Shown here: piece after piece, positions 10,101 to 19,114 of the stretch
Position numbering within the stretch: the stretch's first letter is position 1
Layout: every line of letters begins with the position of its first letter
Assembly: GCA_029256015.1 (NCBI GenBank)
Contig: JAQSYQ010000002.1
Span: 40,690-104,689 of the forward strand
Reading direction: 5' to 3'
Length of the DNA: 64,000 nt
DNA from: Gammaproteobacteria bacterium
GTDB lineage: Bacteria > Pseudomonadota > Gammaproteobacteria > Francisellales > CACEW01
Notes under the pieces: model-generated
Seen by the model: only the letters and a program-made list of their open reading frames with translations
Databases searched by the model: none
What the model was told of the DNA's origin: nothing
Position numbers and translations under genes: made by a program

Positions 10101-10339
10101 TCAATAATCTGCGAAACGGTTTCAAGGTTGAGCGGCTGCAAATAGACTTCATCAGCCATATCGGGATCGGTTTGAATAGTGGCGATATTGGGGTTGATCA
10201 AGACAACTTTAATGCCTTCTTCTTTTAATGCCTTAATCGCTTGAGAGCCTGAATAATCAAATTCTCCTGCCTGGCTGATGCGTAATCCACCTGAGCCTAG
10301 CAGTAAAACCTTTTTCAGCGAATGAGGCTTATGGTCCAT
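7145..10339 (-). CDS. carB: carbamoyl-phosphate synthase large subunit
   Basis: 1064 aa; duplicated ATP-grasp halves, LLLGSGGLRISQAGEFDYSGSQA, VLGSGPYSIGSSVEFDW. Confidence 0.97.
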   Translation of the reverse strand: MDHKPHSLKKVLLLGSGGLRISQAGEFDYSGSQAIKALKEEGIKVVLINPNIATIQTDPDMADEVYLQPLNLETVSQIIEKEQPDAIMLSFGGQTALNLGLALEQSGILSKHNVKVLGTSTHAIRLSEDRALFKAELDSIEVKTAKSFGVTTVEEALKAAKQVGYPLMMRSGFSLGGLGSGIIQSEEELKTRAQATLSVAPQILIEENLIGWSEFEYEIVRDIAGNVLTVCNMENLDPMGIHTGESIVVSPSQSLDNHEYHFLREIAIKVANHFKIIGECNIQYAYNLKTKEYRVIEINPRLSRSSALASKATGYPLAFVAAKLALGYKLYDLKNSVTKKTCAYFEPALDYIVVKIPRWDTHKFKGAERRIGTEMKSVGEVMAVGRSFPEALQKAIGMLNIGATGLADYPFPIENLQDEIQHATDRRIFALYQFFKQGGSIQEANKLSHIDPWFLHHIEAIAQLEQRLAQEELSPELMRLAKKTGFSDRIIAKLKNKSEQEIRAVRLQWNIRPVVKQIDTLAGEFDAQTNYLYMTYHGSENDIKPSHNPAVIVLGSGPYSIGSSVEFDWSGVTTSRTLKKLGESPIIINSNPETVSTDYDESDRLYFEQLTLERVQDIADFENVKGIIVSVGGQIANNLVNPLAKAGYPILGTSPDNINTAENRETFSSLLNELGISQPQWTVAGSLDKAKAFAEKVGYPVLIRPSFVLSGAAMNVVYSDDEMQKYLEQATLVSPDHPVVISQFITEAKELEMDGVADKGHIEIYAISEHIENAGVHSGDATIVLPPQHLYLETIRRTKKITKKIVKALNITGPFNIQFIAKNNDIKVIECNLRASRSFPFVSKVTGYNFIEIATEVMLGKYSPKMYNTLDLDYVGVKAPQFSYSRLKGANPVAHVEMASTGEVACLGEDLLDAFYRSWQSTEQSVRRKKIFVSISDMKKPRLLEQLKKLDELGWEIYTTSGTHDFLVKNGISANCVFKASEGLEPNAKSLIINHEIDLIINIPQGNPSSTSVTDGFTLRRLAIDHHIPLITNLQIAQIMLQSLAKLHGKTLAAKPWARFVKPH

Positions 10340-10343
10340 AAAG

Positions 10344-11408
10344 TTATTGATCCTTAATCATTTTATAAAATTTATCGAATAGCCAATTGGTATCGATAGG
10401 CCCAGGCGCGGCTTCCGGATGGAACTGCACCGAGAAATAAGGTAGAGATTCGTGTTCTATGCCCTGTACGCTATTGTCATTTAAGTTGCGGAAAGTGACT
10501 TTCCAGCCTTCAGGAAGCGTATGCTCGTCGATAGCAAAGCCGTGATTCTGTGAAGTTAAAAAGCAGCGATCGGTTCCTTCTTGTAAGCAAGGCTGATTTT
10601 GGGAGCGATGCCCAAATCGTAGTTTATAAGTCTTGGCACCGATAGCGAGCCCCATTAGCTGCGAGCCTAAACATATTCCAAAAATCGGCTTTTTGAGCTC
10701 TAAGGCTTTTCTTAATACTGAAATGGTTTCCTGGCAGACCATGGGGTCCCCGGGGCCATTGGAAAGAAAGACCCCATCATAAGGCTCATTGGTGTAATCA
10801 TAGTTATAGGGGACTCTTTTTAATTTGACTGGCAGTTTTTGCAAATGCCGCCAGATATTTTCCTTCATGCCGCAGTCCACCACGATCACGGTTTTATCGC
10901 CAGCTCCCCCCTCAACGGGTTCTTTAATGGAGACTTCGGCAACCAGATGCTGCTCGTTAATATTGGGAAAGGCTTTGGGCAACTCATCGCCAGTGACAAT
11001 CGCACCGGCCACGCATCCGCGTTCTCTTAATATCTTTGTCAAAGCCCGAGTGTCTACTCCTGCCATCACGGCAACGTTTTGAGCTTTGCAGATATCCAGA
11101 ATAGAGCTTGTAGCGTGTTCTCTTGAGTAAAAGTCAACGGCTTCTGAAACAATCATGCCTCTGGCATGCAGTTTATGAGATTCCCATTCGGAAGGTTCCG
11201 GCACACCGTAGTTGCCAATCAATGGGTAGGTAAATGTTAGGATTTGACCGGTATAGGAAGGATCCGACAGGCATTCTACATAGCCTACCATGCCGGTATT
11301 AAACACAATTTCGCCAAAAACAGTGGAAGCTTGCCAGTCAGGAGAATAGCCTTCAAAGACTTCCCCTGTCGATAAAACTAATTTGGAGGGTATCATTTTT
11401 TTTGCCAT
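10344..11408 (-). CDS. carA: carbamoyl-phosphate synthase small subunit
   Basis: Glutamine amidotransferase triad motifs (FGICLGSQLMGLA, FHPEAAPGP); directly upstream of carB. Confidence 0.97.
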   Translation of the reverse strand: MAKKMIPSKLVLSTGEVFEGYSPDWQASTVFGEIVFNTGMVGYVECLSDPSYTGQILTFTYPLIGNYGVPEPSEWESHKLHARGMIVSEAVDFYSREHATSSILDICKAQNVAVMAGVDTRALTKILRERGCVAGAIVTGDELPKAFPNINEQHLVAEVSIKEPVEGGAGDKTVIVVDCGMKENIWRHLQKLPVKLKRVPYNYDYTNEPYDGVFLSNGPGDPMVCQETISVLRKALELKKPIFGICLGSQLMGLAIGAKTYKLRFGHRSQNQPCLQEGTDRCFLTSQNHGFAIDEHTLPEGWKVTFRNLNDNSVQGIEHESLPYFSVQFHPEAAPGPIDTNWLFDKFYKMIKDQ

Positions 11409-11595
11409 TCCTTTCCTCCCTTAAAGCGAAGCTGTGGCAGAATACCAAAGCCTAGACAAATTCTTGGAAGGGTAATAGCTGGATGCTAATCTGTCAACCT
11501 GTTATTTGCTGTTGGGAGCAGTAAGAGTACACGGGATGAAAATTTATAGAGCAAGCCTATAATAAATTTATACTTCTCAATCCGAAGGAGGCTTT

Positions 11596-12009
11596 GTGGA
11601 ACCAAACCCAAATGTTGGAACGGCTACTCCTACTACGGCTTTTTATCAAACTGGCACAGTCCATATTCAATCTGTAGATTGGCTGCCTAATGAAAATACT
11701 TTGCAACTGACTGTTGAAAATGAATTCGAATGGAATCTGGCTAAACGCTTTTTATTTACTTTGGAAGATATACTGGAATTAGAACATAGTGCTGGCGAAA
11801 GCGACATAGCTTGTTTGTTTGAAATTTGGGAATACAAAGGCCGCCGAGATGTTCTCTACGTTAAGAATAAAGAAAGCCAACAAGGTGGTATTCAACAATG
11901 CATTAATCTGTTATTTGATAATAACCTTATTACAAAAGATAGGTACAAGGCCTTGTTAACTGAAGTTAAAGAGTTGGAAAGTACAAGCCTAGCTAGCATA
12001 AGCCTATAA
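11596..12009 (+). CDS. hypothetical protein, tandem paralogue 1
   Basis: GTG start after GAAGGAGG; near-identical N-terminus to the next ORF. Confidence 0.75.
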   Translation: MEPNPNVGTATPTTAFYQTGTVHIQSVDWLPNENTLQLTVENEFEWNLAKRFLFTLEDILELEHSAGESDIACLFEIWEYKGRRDVLYVKNKESQQGGIQQCINLLFDNNLITKDRYKALLTEVKELESTSLASISL

Positions 12010-12042
12010 TTAATTTATAATTCTCAATCCGACGGAGGCATT

Positions 12043-12462
12043 GTGGAACCAAACCCAAATCTTGGAACGGCTACTCCTACTACGGCTTTTTATCAAACTG
12101 GCACAGTTCATATTCAATCTGTAGATTGGCTGCCTAATGAAAATGCTTTGCAACTGACCGTTGAAAATCAATCCGAATGGAGCATGGCTAAACGTTTTTT
12201 ATTCGATTTAGATTGGTCTATTGCCACATCCTATCAGTATGGCGACGCAGCTAAGCCTTGTTTGTTTGAAATTTTCGAATGTGAAGGTCGTCAAAATGTT
12301 TTATATATAAAAAATAAAGAAGGGCAGCAAGCTGGGATTCAGCAGTGTCTTCATCTACTACTTGATAGTAATCTTATTAAACAGGATAGATATAGGGCCT
12401 TAACAACTGAAATTAATCAGCCTGATAGTGCAAGCCTAGCTATAAATAAACCCAGGTTTTAA
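12043..12462 (+). CDS. hypothetical protein, tandem paralogue 2
   Basis: GTG start after GACGGAGG; MEPNPNLGTATPTTAFYQTGTVHIQSVDWLPNENALQLTVEN matches paralogue 1. Confidence 0.75.
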   Translation: MEPNPNLGTATPTTAFYQTGTVHIQSVDWLPNENALQLTVENQSEWSMAKRFLFDLDWSIATSYQYGDAAKPCLFEIFECEGRQNVLYIKNKEGQQAGIQQCLHLLLDSNLIKQDRYRALTTEINQPDSASLAINKPRF

Positions 12463-12478
12463 AATGCAATCTGGCTAA

Positions 12479-12979
12479 TTAGGTCAGAATTTTGTGCTTT
12501 TTATAAGGTATCAAGCTTAAAGAAATCAATATCAAAAAGTTTATGACTGTCCATTCCGCCAAGCTCAGTCCCAAAAATTTCCAATGTACTTGAGCGCAGT
12601 CATCCGTACCTTGTAAGGCAATTTTTAGAACCTGATCCAATGGAAAGGTTTTAAACAGAATATATAAATTGGGCGCGCAGGTCCCTGTAAAATCGGGGTA
12701 AAACTGCAACCAGGTTTGTCGTAAGCTTAAAGCCAATCCTGTCAGCAAAACCAACATTAAGAGGCTCCGGTAGACAATCGCCCCTTTGCCTTTAGGGTAG
12801 TGAGCGGCCCCAAATAAAAACAACAAGCCTGCAAAGGTTATGGCAATGCGTTGTAAAATACATAAATTGCAAGGGATTTCGCCTTTTGCTAGCTGCAAAT
12901 ATAAGGCGACTACTAATGCTGCGATACAAAGTAAAAACCCGATTAAAAAATTCATTCTCAAAGAAAATTTGTGAAGCAT
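12479..12979 (-). CDS. dsbB: disulfide bond formation protein B
   Basis: Multi-TM protein with CNLCILQR motif and second periplasmic cysteine region. Confidence 0.9.
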   Translation of the reverse strand: MLHKFSLRMNFLIGFLLCIAALVVALYLQLAKGEIPCNLCILQRIAITFAGLLFLFGAAHYPKGKGAIVYRSLLMLVLLTGLALSLRQTWLQFYPDFTGTCAPNLYILFKTFPLDQVLKIALQGTDDCAQVHWKFLGLSLAEWTVINFLILISLSLIPYKKHKILT

Positions 12980-13069
12980 TTCAATTGGTCCGTTATTAAA
13001 TTTAGGATATTGTAGATCAAGTTTAAGTTACAAGATAGAATCAAAAATTATCTTAGCGGAAATCCAGCC

Positions 13070-15760
13070 ATGAGCAAACCCTTAATATTAGTAGACGGTT
13101 CATCCTATCTGCACCGAGCCTTCCATGCTTTGCCTGATCTCACCACAAGCAAGGGCGAGCCTACTGGGGCTATTTTGGGCGTGCTTAATATGCTAAGGCG
13201 CTTGCTTTATGACTATGACCCGCAATATGCGGTAGTGGTGTTTGATGCCAAAGGTAAAAACTTTCGCCATCAACTTTATCCTGAATATAAAGCCAATCGT
13301 GCCAAAATGCCGGATGAACTCAGAGTTCAGATCGAACCTTTGCATGAAATGGTTAAGCTTTTAGGCTTTCCTTTAATGTGCATAGAAGGGGTCGAGGCCG
13401 ATGATGTGATTGGCACTCTTTCTCTTCAAGCTGCAAGCCATGGCCAAGAAGTCATTATATCCACGGGCGATAAGGATATGGCGCAGCTGATTCATGATCA
13501 TTTGCACATTATCGACACCATGAAAGGGGTCAAAATAGACCGCCAATATGTAATGGACAAATTTGGAGTGCCGCCTGAGCTGATCGTTGATTTCTTAAGT
13601 TTGGTTGGAGATACCTCCGATAACATTCCAGGCATTCCTTCGGTAGGTCCAAAAACCGCGGCAAAATGGCTGAGCCAATATGGAAGCTTGGATCAGGTTA
13701 TGCATCATGCCCATGAAATTACGGGTAAAGTGGGGGAACAGTTAAGGGCCAATATAGCCCAACTGCCTTTGGCAAAAAGATTGGCTACCATCAATACGGA
13801 AGTCGAGCTTGATATTCCCTTGGAAAAAATGAAGTTAAAGCCAATGGATACCGAGAAACTTATTCCCTATTTAGAGCGATTTGAATTTAAGAGCTGGCTT
13901 AAAGTCGCAGCGCCCGTTCAAGAAACGACTCCGGATTCCCTTGCTGCAAATACTACCGATTATCCTTGTATTTTAAGTAGCGAAGACTGGCAAAGCTGGC
14001 AAGCAAAATTAAAACAAAGCCGAATTATCTGCATCGATACCGAAACAACGAGTTTAGATGCTATGCAGGCCAAATTGGTGGGGGTATCGTTTTCGGTAAA
14101 AAGCGGAGAGGCCGCCTATTTGCCTTTGGCTCATACTGCGATGGGATGCCCTGCTCTGCTACCATTTGATCAAACATTGGCCGAGCTTAAAGTTATTTTA
14201 GAAAACCCCGACATTTTAAAAGTCGGTCAAAATTTAAAATACGATGTCAAAGTACTGGCCCAACACGGCATTAATATGCAGGGCATTTACTTTGATACCA
14301 TGCTGGCTTCCTATGTGTTGGAAAGCGGCCTTAACCGTCATGATATGGATACGATGGCGAAAAAACATTTAGGAATCAAAACCACCAGTTTTGAAGAAGT
14401 GGCCGGTAAAGGCGCCAAGCAAATCGGCTTTAACGAAGTGGGTTTAGAGCAAGCTACAGCCTATGCTGCGGAGGATGCAGATATCACCTTTAGGTTATAT
14501 GAATATTTTGCACCTAAGCTACAGTCAGATCCTAACCTGAATAATGTATTCCAGCACGAAGAAATGCCCATGCTTTCCGTATTGGCAGAGATGGAGCGAA
14601 ATGGAGTGTTACTAGATATTCCATTGCTTAAGCAACATAGCCACGAGCTTTCTGAGAAAATCAAAACCTTGGAAGAGGAAGCCCATAAAGAAGCCGGCCA
14701 GGCATTTAACTTAAGCTCGCCCAAGCAGCTGTTGCAGATTTTGTTTGAAAAAATGCAGCTGCCTGTATTGAAAAAAACGCCAACCGGGCAAGCTTCCACA
14801 GCAGAAGAAGTTTTAGAAGAACTAGCCATTACTTACCCTCTGCCTCGGATTATTTTAGAGCATCGGCATTTAAGCAAATTAAAATCCACTTATACAGACA
14901 AGCTGCCTTTGTTGGTTCATCCTGAAACAGGAAGAGTGCATACCAGCTATCATCAGGCTGTAGCGATCACAGGAAGGCTGTCTTCAACCGATCCTAATTT
15001 GCAAAACATTCCGATTAAAAGTGAAGAAGGCAGAAGAATCCGCCAAGCCTTTATCGCAAGCCCAGGCTATAAAATTTTAGCGGCTGACTATTCTCAAATC
15101 GAGCTTCGCATTATGGCCCATCTTTCGCAGGACGAAGGCTTACTTAAAGCTTTTGCAAATAACGAAGATGTTCACCGAGCCACGGCTTCTGAAGTTTTTG
15201 CCGTGCCTATGAATCAAGTGAACGCAGAGCAACGTCGCCGTGCCAAAGCCATTAACTTTGGATTAATTTACGGCATGTCTGCCTTCGGTCTGGCTAAACA
15301 GCTTGGGATAAGTCGAGAAGAAGCGGCGCTCTATGTGAAGGTATATTTTGAACGTTATCCGGGAGTTGCCCGCTATATGGAGCACACTCGATTATTTGCT
15401 AAAGAAAACGGCTTTGTGGAAACCCTATTTGGCAGAAGATTGTATCTGCCTGAAATCAACGCTAAAAACGGTATGAACAGAAAAGGCGCTGAACGTGCTG
15501 CAATTAATGCTCCTATGCAAGGAACCGCGGCAGACATTATTAAACGAGCCATGATCAGTCTGCAAAGCTTTTTAAAGCAAAGCGATATCAAAGCAAGCAT
15601 GCTTATGCAGGTTCATGACGAACTCGTTTTTGAAGTAGCCGAAGCAGATGTCGAGCGTTTGAAAAAGGAAGTGATTCAACATATGGAATCGGCTGCGCTG
15701 TTGAATGTGCCTTTGATCGTGGACGTAGGCGTCGGCGAAAACTGGGATAAAGCGCATTAA
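13070..15760 (+). CDS. polA: DNA polymerase I
   Basis: 5'-nuclease, 3'-5' exonuclease (CIDTETTSLD) and polymerase A motifs (AADYSQIELRIMAHLS, RRRAKAINFGLIYGMSAFGL, MLMQVHDELVFEV). Confidence 0.97.
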   Translation: MSKPLILVDGSSYLHRAFHALPDLTTSKGEPTGAILGVLNMLRRLLYDYDPQYAVVVFDAKGKNFRHQLYPEYKANRAKMPDELRVQIEPLHEMVKLLGFPLMCIEGVEADDVIGTLSLQAASHGQEVIISTGDKDMAQLIHDHLHIIDTMKGVKIDRQYVMDKFGVPPELIVDFLSLVGDTSDNIPGIPSVGPKTAAKWLSQYGSLDQVMHHAHEITGKVGEQLRANIAQLPLAKRLATINTEVELDIPLEKMKLKPMDTEKLIPYLERFEFKSWLKVAAPVQETTPDSLAANTTDYPCILSSEDWQSWQAKLKQSRIICIDTETTSLDAMQAKLVGVSFSVKSGEAAYLPLAHTAMGCPALLPFDQTLAELKVILENPDILKVGQNLKYDVKVLAQHGINMQGIYFDTMLASYVLESGLNRHDMDTMAKKHLGIKTTSFEEVAGKGAKQIGFNEVGLEQATAYAAEDADITFRLYEYFAPKLQSDPNLNNVFQHEEMPMLSVLAEMERNGVLLDIPLLKQHSHELSEKIKTLEEEAHKEAGQAFNLSSPKQLLQILFEKMQLPVLKKTPTGQASTAEEVLEELAITYPLPRIILEHRHLSKLKSTYTDKLPLLVHPETGRVHTSYHQAVAITGRLSSTDPNLQNIPIKSEEGRRIRQAFIASPGYKILAADYSQIELRIMAHLSQDEGLLKAFANNEDVHRATASEVFAVPMNQVNAEQRRRAKAINFGLIYGMSAFGLAKQLGISREEAALYVKVYFERYPGVARYMEHTRLFAKENGFVETLFGRRLYLPEINAKNGMNRKGAERAAINAPMQGTAADIIKRAMISLQSFLKQSDIKASMLMQVHDELVFEVAEADVERLKKEVIQHMESAALLNVPLIVDVGVGENWDKAH

Positions 15761-15823
15761 TTAAAATTTCCAGCAGAGTGTCATTTATTCTTTATACTTA
15801 TATGTAAAGAAGGAACTTAGACT

Positions 15824-16303
15824 ATGCCAAGCCAACGATATGGTTTTGAAGGAACTTATGAGGTTGCAGTAGGTTTTTTGAAAGCAACTTCCTGTAAAAA
15901 TCTTGCCATCATTATTAATAGCTTCCCTTCAGATCACTTTGCAAGTTTTGTAGGAGCCTTAAATACTAACAAGCAGTTGCGTAAAGTACGAATAAAGTTT
16001 AAGCAGCCGCTAAGGTTTTTTAGAGAAGAGGTTGATCACTTAATTTACCTTAATACCTATAGTGATCTTAAAATAGATTTTTCAGCCGGAAGCATCTCGC
16101 TTTATAATCGAGCTATATTAGAAATGAATTTGTTTCGGTATAAAATTATCTTGCCTCGGGAAGAGCTAAAAGCAGCGCCTAGTCTGGCAATCCCTATTGC
16201 TACTTATCAAAACCCCTTATTGGCTTCGGTTTCTAAGAGTCCGGCGGCGGCTAGCCCTAAAGTGGAAGCTGCTTCAACCTGTTGCTGCCCTTGGTTTTAT
16301 TGA
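15824..16303 (+). CDS. hypothetical protein with Cys-rich C-terminus
   Basis: Intact ORF; ends ...ASTCCCPWFY. Confidence 0.65.
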   Translation: MPSQRYGFEGTYEVAVGFLKATSCKNLAIIINSFPSDHFASFVGALNTNKQLRKVRIKFKQPLRFFREEVDHLIYLNTYSDLKIDFSAGSISLYNRAILEMNLFRYKIILPREELKAAPSLAIPIATYQNPLLASVSKSPAAASPKVEAASTCCCPWFY

Positions 16304-16474
16304 CCTTATTCTTTTGCAAATGTTTTATGCGCTTTAAATAAAACCTATCAACCTATCTTGACAAGTATGCTATTGTTATTCGGATATGCGTTTAATTTAG
16401 GATTTTCACACGAGTCTTATTCACTTCAAACAATTGAGACAAAGCGCATTAAGATATTGAAAAGGAACCGGATT

Positions 16475-17968
16475 ATGCCGCCAAAAGCAGAAGTAAAAAC
16501 CAGAAAGTCAATTTCTCCCTCAGGTGATAAGCCGGCAACAGAACCTGCAAGAAAAGGGGGCTCTGGGGCTGCTTCAGATGCAACGGCCAGTAGTAGAATA
16601 GGCGCCTCCGGAGGAGCTGGTCGAGTTGAACCGCTTGGTTCTGATGATAAATCCCTAGTTTCTGCTATATCGACTGTCGGTTCAGAGCTTCATCATATAG
16701 GAAGGGCCTCAGGCCAACAAAGCCACCCTGCTCCAAAAATGGAATATATAAAAATTGAAGAAAGTGGCGCTGGGATGTTATCGATTAGAATACCCAAAGA
16801 GCGCCCGCCAACCCAGCATGAAAATCAAGGAAGACATGTATCGGCTTATAGTTTAATGGTAGAAGCTGTGTTAAGTAGAGTAACAGGAAGATCCCCTGAT
16901 GAAATTGTCAGCCTCATTTATGAAATGCTCAAAGAATATATTTCAAATAATGAAGCACTCAAAAAATATAGTCAAACTGTAGAAGATGCTAAAAAGTTGC
17001 ATGAGCCTAATATATTTGCTGTGGATGAAAGAATTAAAATAGATCGAGCGCTCAGAGCTTCTTTAAGGTTTTTTAAGTCAGATGCTGTAACGAATGTTTT
17101 TAGTGAGGTTTCTGGCGATACAGCAGAGCGGCGTCGAGCAAAAAATTGTTATAAACAGGATAAGGAAGCAGTTCTAGCTATTGAGGAGAAGGATTTAAAC
17201 TACATTAGAAATCTATTAAAAAGATCGGGAGAGCTGGCCCCTTATACGGAAATTATAAACGTAGCAATCACTAATGCTATTAAGCTTTTTAATAAAATGG
17301 ATCAAGTGTCCTTTTCTCCTAAAGCGACTAAAGCCCCTAAAGATGAAGGCCCTGCTGTTAATAGAGCCTTGAATATATTGAGGAATCAGGAGATTTTACC
17401 TGCAGGCGAAGCTTATACTGATGACAGCATCTTTAAAATAGGAGAAGCTATTGCAGATTTATTCGATTATCCCTCTCCAGAGATAATTATGGATGGCATG
17501 AGCAATGATGATATAGCTAACTCTTTAAGCTTATGTAGAAATGTAATAAGAAGACATATCAAGTTTATTTACGACGCTTTTCCGAAAATTCGCACATTTT
17601 ATATGGATAAAGAGAAACTTAAAAAACTTCTTACACCATTGTTAATTAAAGTCAGAGAGAACTTTGGCTGGCAAGTTGTAGAATCTTCGGTAAAAAGCTT
17701 AGAACCTAAACAAATATCGTTTGCTTCCGATGATAAGTTATTTAATTTACTAATCGAGTATATGGAAATAAGTGAGAAAGGATGTTTTTTACTAGAAGGA
17801 AAAAAGTTTAGTGCAAAAAATCCAGAATATCCTAATGTGAGAAAAGCCTATGATGAAAGGCAAGCGGCTGCTAGAAGCTCTTTTTCATTAGCTAGAGCTG
17901 GCCTCAATGACTCTTTTGGCAGATTGAGCGTAAAAGATGAAGAAGCAGCCACCGGACCCAAACATTAA
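16475..17968 (+). CDS. large hypothetical protein, candidate secreted effector
   Basis: ATG 16475 (MPPKAEVKTRK) follows AAAGGAACC; disordered N-terminus, helical body, acidic patch near C-terminus (SVKDEEAATGPKH). Confidence 0.65.
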   Translation: MPPKAEVKTRKSISPSGDKPATEPARKGGSGAASDATASSRIGASGGAGRVEPLGSDDKSLVSAISTVGSELHHIGRASGQQSHPAPKMEYIKIEESGAGMLSIRIPKERPPTQHENQGRHVSAYSLMVEAVLSRVTGRSPDEIVSLIYEMLKEYISNNEALKKYSQTVEDAKKLHEPNIFAVDERIKIDRALRASLRFFKSDAVTNVFSEVSGDTAERRRAKNCYKQDKEAVLAIEEKDLNYIRNLLKRSGELAPYTEIINVAITNAIKLFNKMDQVSFSPKATKAPKDEGPAVNRALNILRNQEILPAGEAYTDDSIFKIGEAIADLFDYPSPEIIMDGMSNDDIANSLSLCRNVIRRHIKFIYDAFPKIRTFYMDKEKLKKLLTPLLIKVRENFGWQVVESSVKSLEPKQISFASDDKLFNLLIEYMEISEKGCFLLEGKKFSAKNPEYPNVRKAYDERQAAARSSFSLARAGLNDSFGRLSVKDEEAATGPKH

Positions 17969-17998
17969 AATTTGACTATCATAAATGGAATGCTATAC

Positions 17999-18751
17999 AT
18001 GAGCCTTTTGCATTTTAAAATCCTCTCAGCTTTGCTGATTTTTGTCATGACAATTTTGGCAGGATTTGTGCCATTCAGTAAAAGACTTAAATCTCTTGAA
18101 GGCCATGATTTTCCTATCGGAGAAGCACTGGCATGTGGCGTGTTTTTAGGAGCAGGATTAATCCATATGTTAGGGGACGCCTCGCAGGATTTTATCGGTT
18201 TAGGTTATCACTATCCTTTTGCTTTTTTAATTGCCGGGAGCTGCTTTTTATTTTTACTGTTGTTAGAGCATATCGGCACCGAACTTAACCATCATCGTCA
18301 AGCTAATGCCCCGGCTATTGCTATATTGGCTGTAGTGATGCTTTCCATTCATGCATTTTTGGCGGGGGCGGCTTTGGGCTTAAGTCAGGATATTGCTGGC
18401 TTTTTTATTATTCTGTTGGCAATTCTGGCCCATAAATGGGCAGAAAGTTTTTCTTTATCGGTTCAAATCAATAAAACCACTCTGGCTATAAAGGCAGGTG
18501 TGCTGATCTTTTTAATTTTTTCCGTGATGACTCCCTTGGGGATTTTTATGGGAAGTGATATTGCGAATATGAATACAGTTCATCCGATATTACAGCCTGT
18601 ATTTAGTGCTTTGGCTGCCGGGACTTTTATCTATATTGGCACTTTGCATGGGCTTACTCGCTCCGCTATGATCCAATGCTGCAATTTAAAGCATTTTAGC
18701 TTTTTGCTATTGGGATTTGCCTTGATGGCTTTAGTGGCTGTCTGGACTTAG
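17999..18751 (+). CDS. ZIP family metal transporter
   Basis: Multi-TM; GVFLGAGLIHMLGDA and HKWAESFSLSVQI motifs; ATG 17999 preferred over the upstream TTG. Confidence 0.8.
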   Translation: MSLLHFKILSALLIFVMTILAGFVPFSKRLKSLEGHDFPIGEALACGVFLGAGLIHMLGDASQDFIGLGYHYPFAFLIAGSCFLFLLLLEHIGTELNHHRQANAPAIAILAVVMLSIHAFLAGAALGLSQDIAGFFIILLAILAHKWAESFSLSVQINKTTLAIKAGVLIFLIFSVMTPLGIFMGSDIANMNTVHPILQPVFSALAAGTFIYIGTLHGLTRSAMIQCCNLKHFSFLLLGFALMALVAVWT

Positions 18752-19036
18752 CTCATCAAGCTTTACAGGGCTTGCCTGGCTTGAGCTGTGATAGCATGGC
18801 AAAGGCTCAAGACTAAAATCCGGACTGCTCACCCTTGCGCATACTCTCTCAAAAAGTTCCTGGCAGTTTGATGAATTCAATATGCCGGATGTTCTTGCTG
18901 TTCTTAGCCAATCCAATACTGTTTTAGCATGTTCAGGAAAAGATGCCATCAATTTTGCGCTGGCTGGTGCAAATAAGCCACAGGCTTTTAACTCAGCTTC
19001 AGCAAGTGCTATGAGTTGTCTTTGTTCTTCAGTCAT
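18731..19036 (-). CDS. hypothetical protein (101 aa)
   Basis: Intact ORF, 21-nt convergent overlap with the ZIP transporter. Confidence 0.55.
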   Translation of the reverse strand: MTEEQRQLIALAEAELKACGLFAPASAKLMASFPEHAKTVLDWLRTARTSGILNSSNCQELFERVCARVSSPDFSLEPLPCYHSSSQASPVKLDELSPDSH

Positions 19037-19114
19037 CCTGTTATTCCTTTAACGTTTTGATTGAGCTTATATTAGGTAAAAAATTTGCTGGAATGAAGAG
19101 TTCATTAAAAGGCC

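Noticed and set aside
14461-15757. Minus-strand ORFs opposite polA
   Set aside because: Antisense shadow ORFs, no independent evidence
16358-16386. TTGACA at 16358 as -35 of the 16475 gene
   Set aside because: No convincing -10 at 16-18 nt spacing; left unannotated
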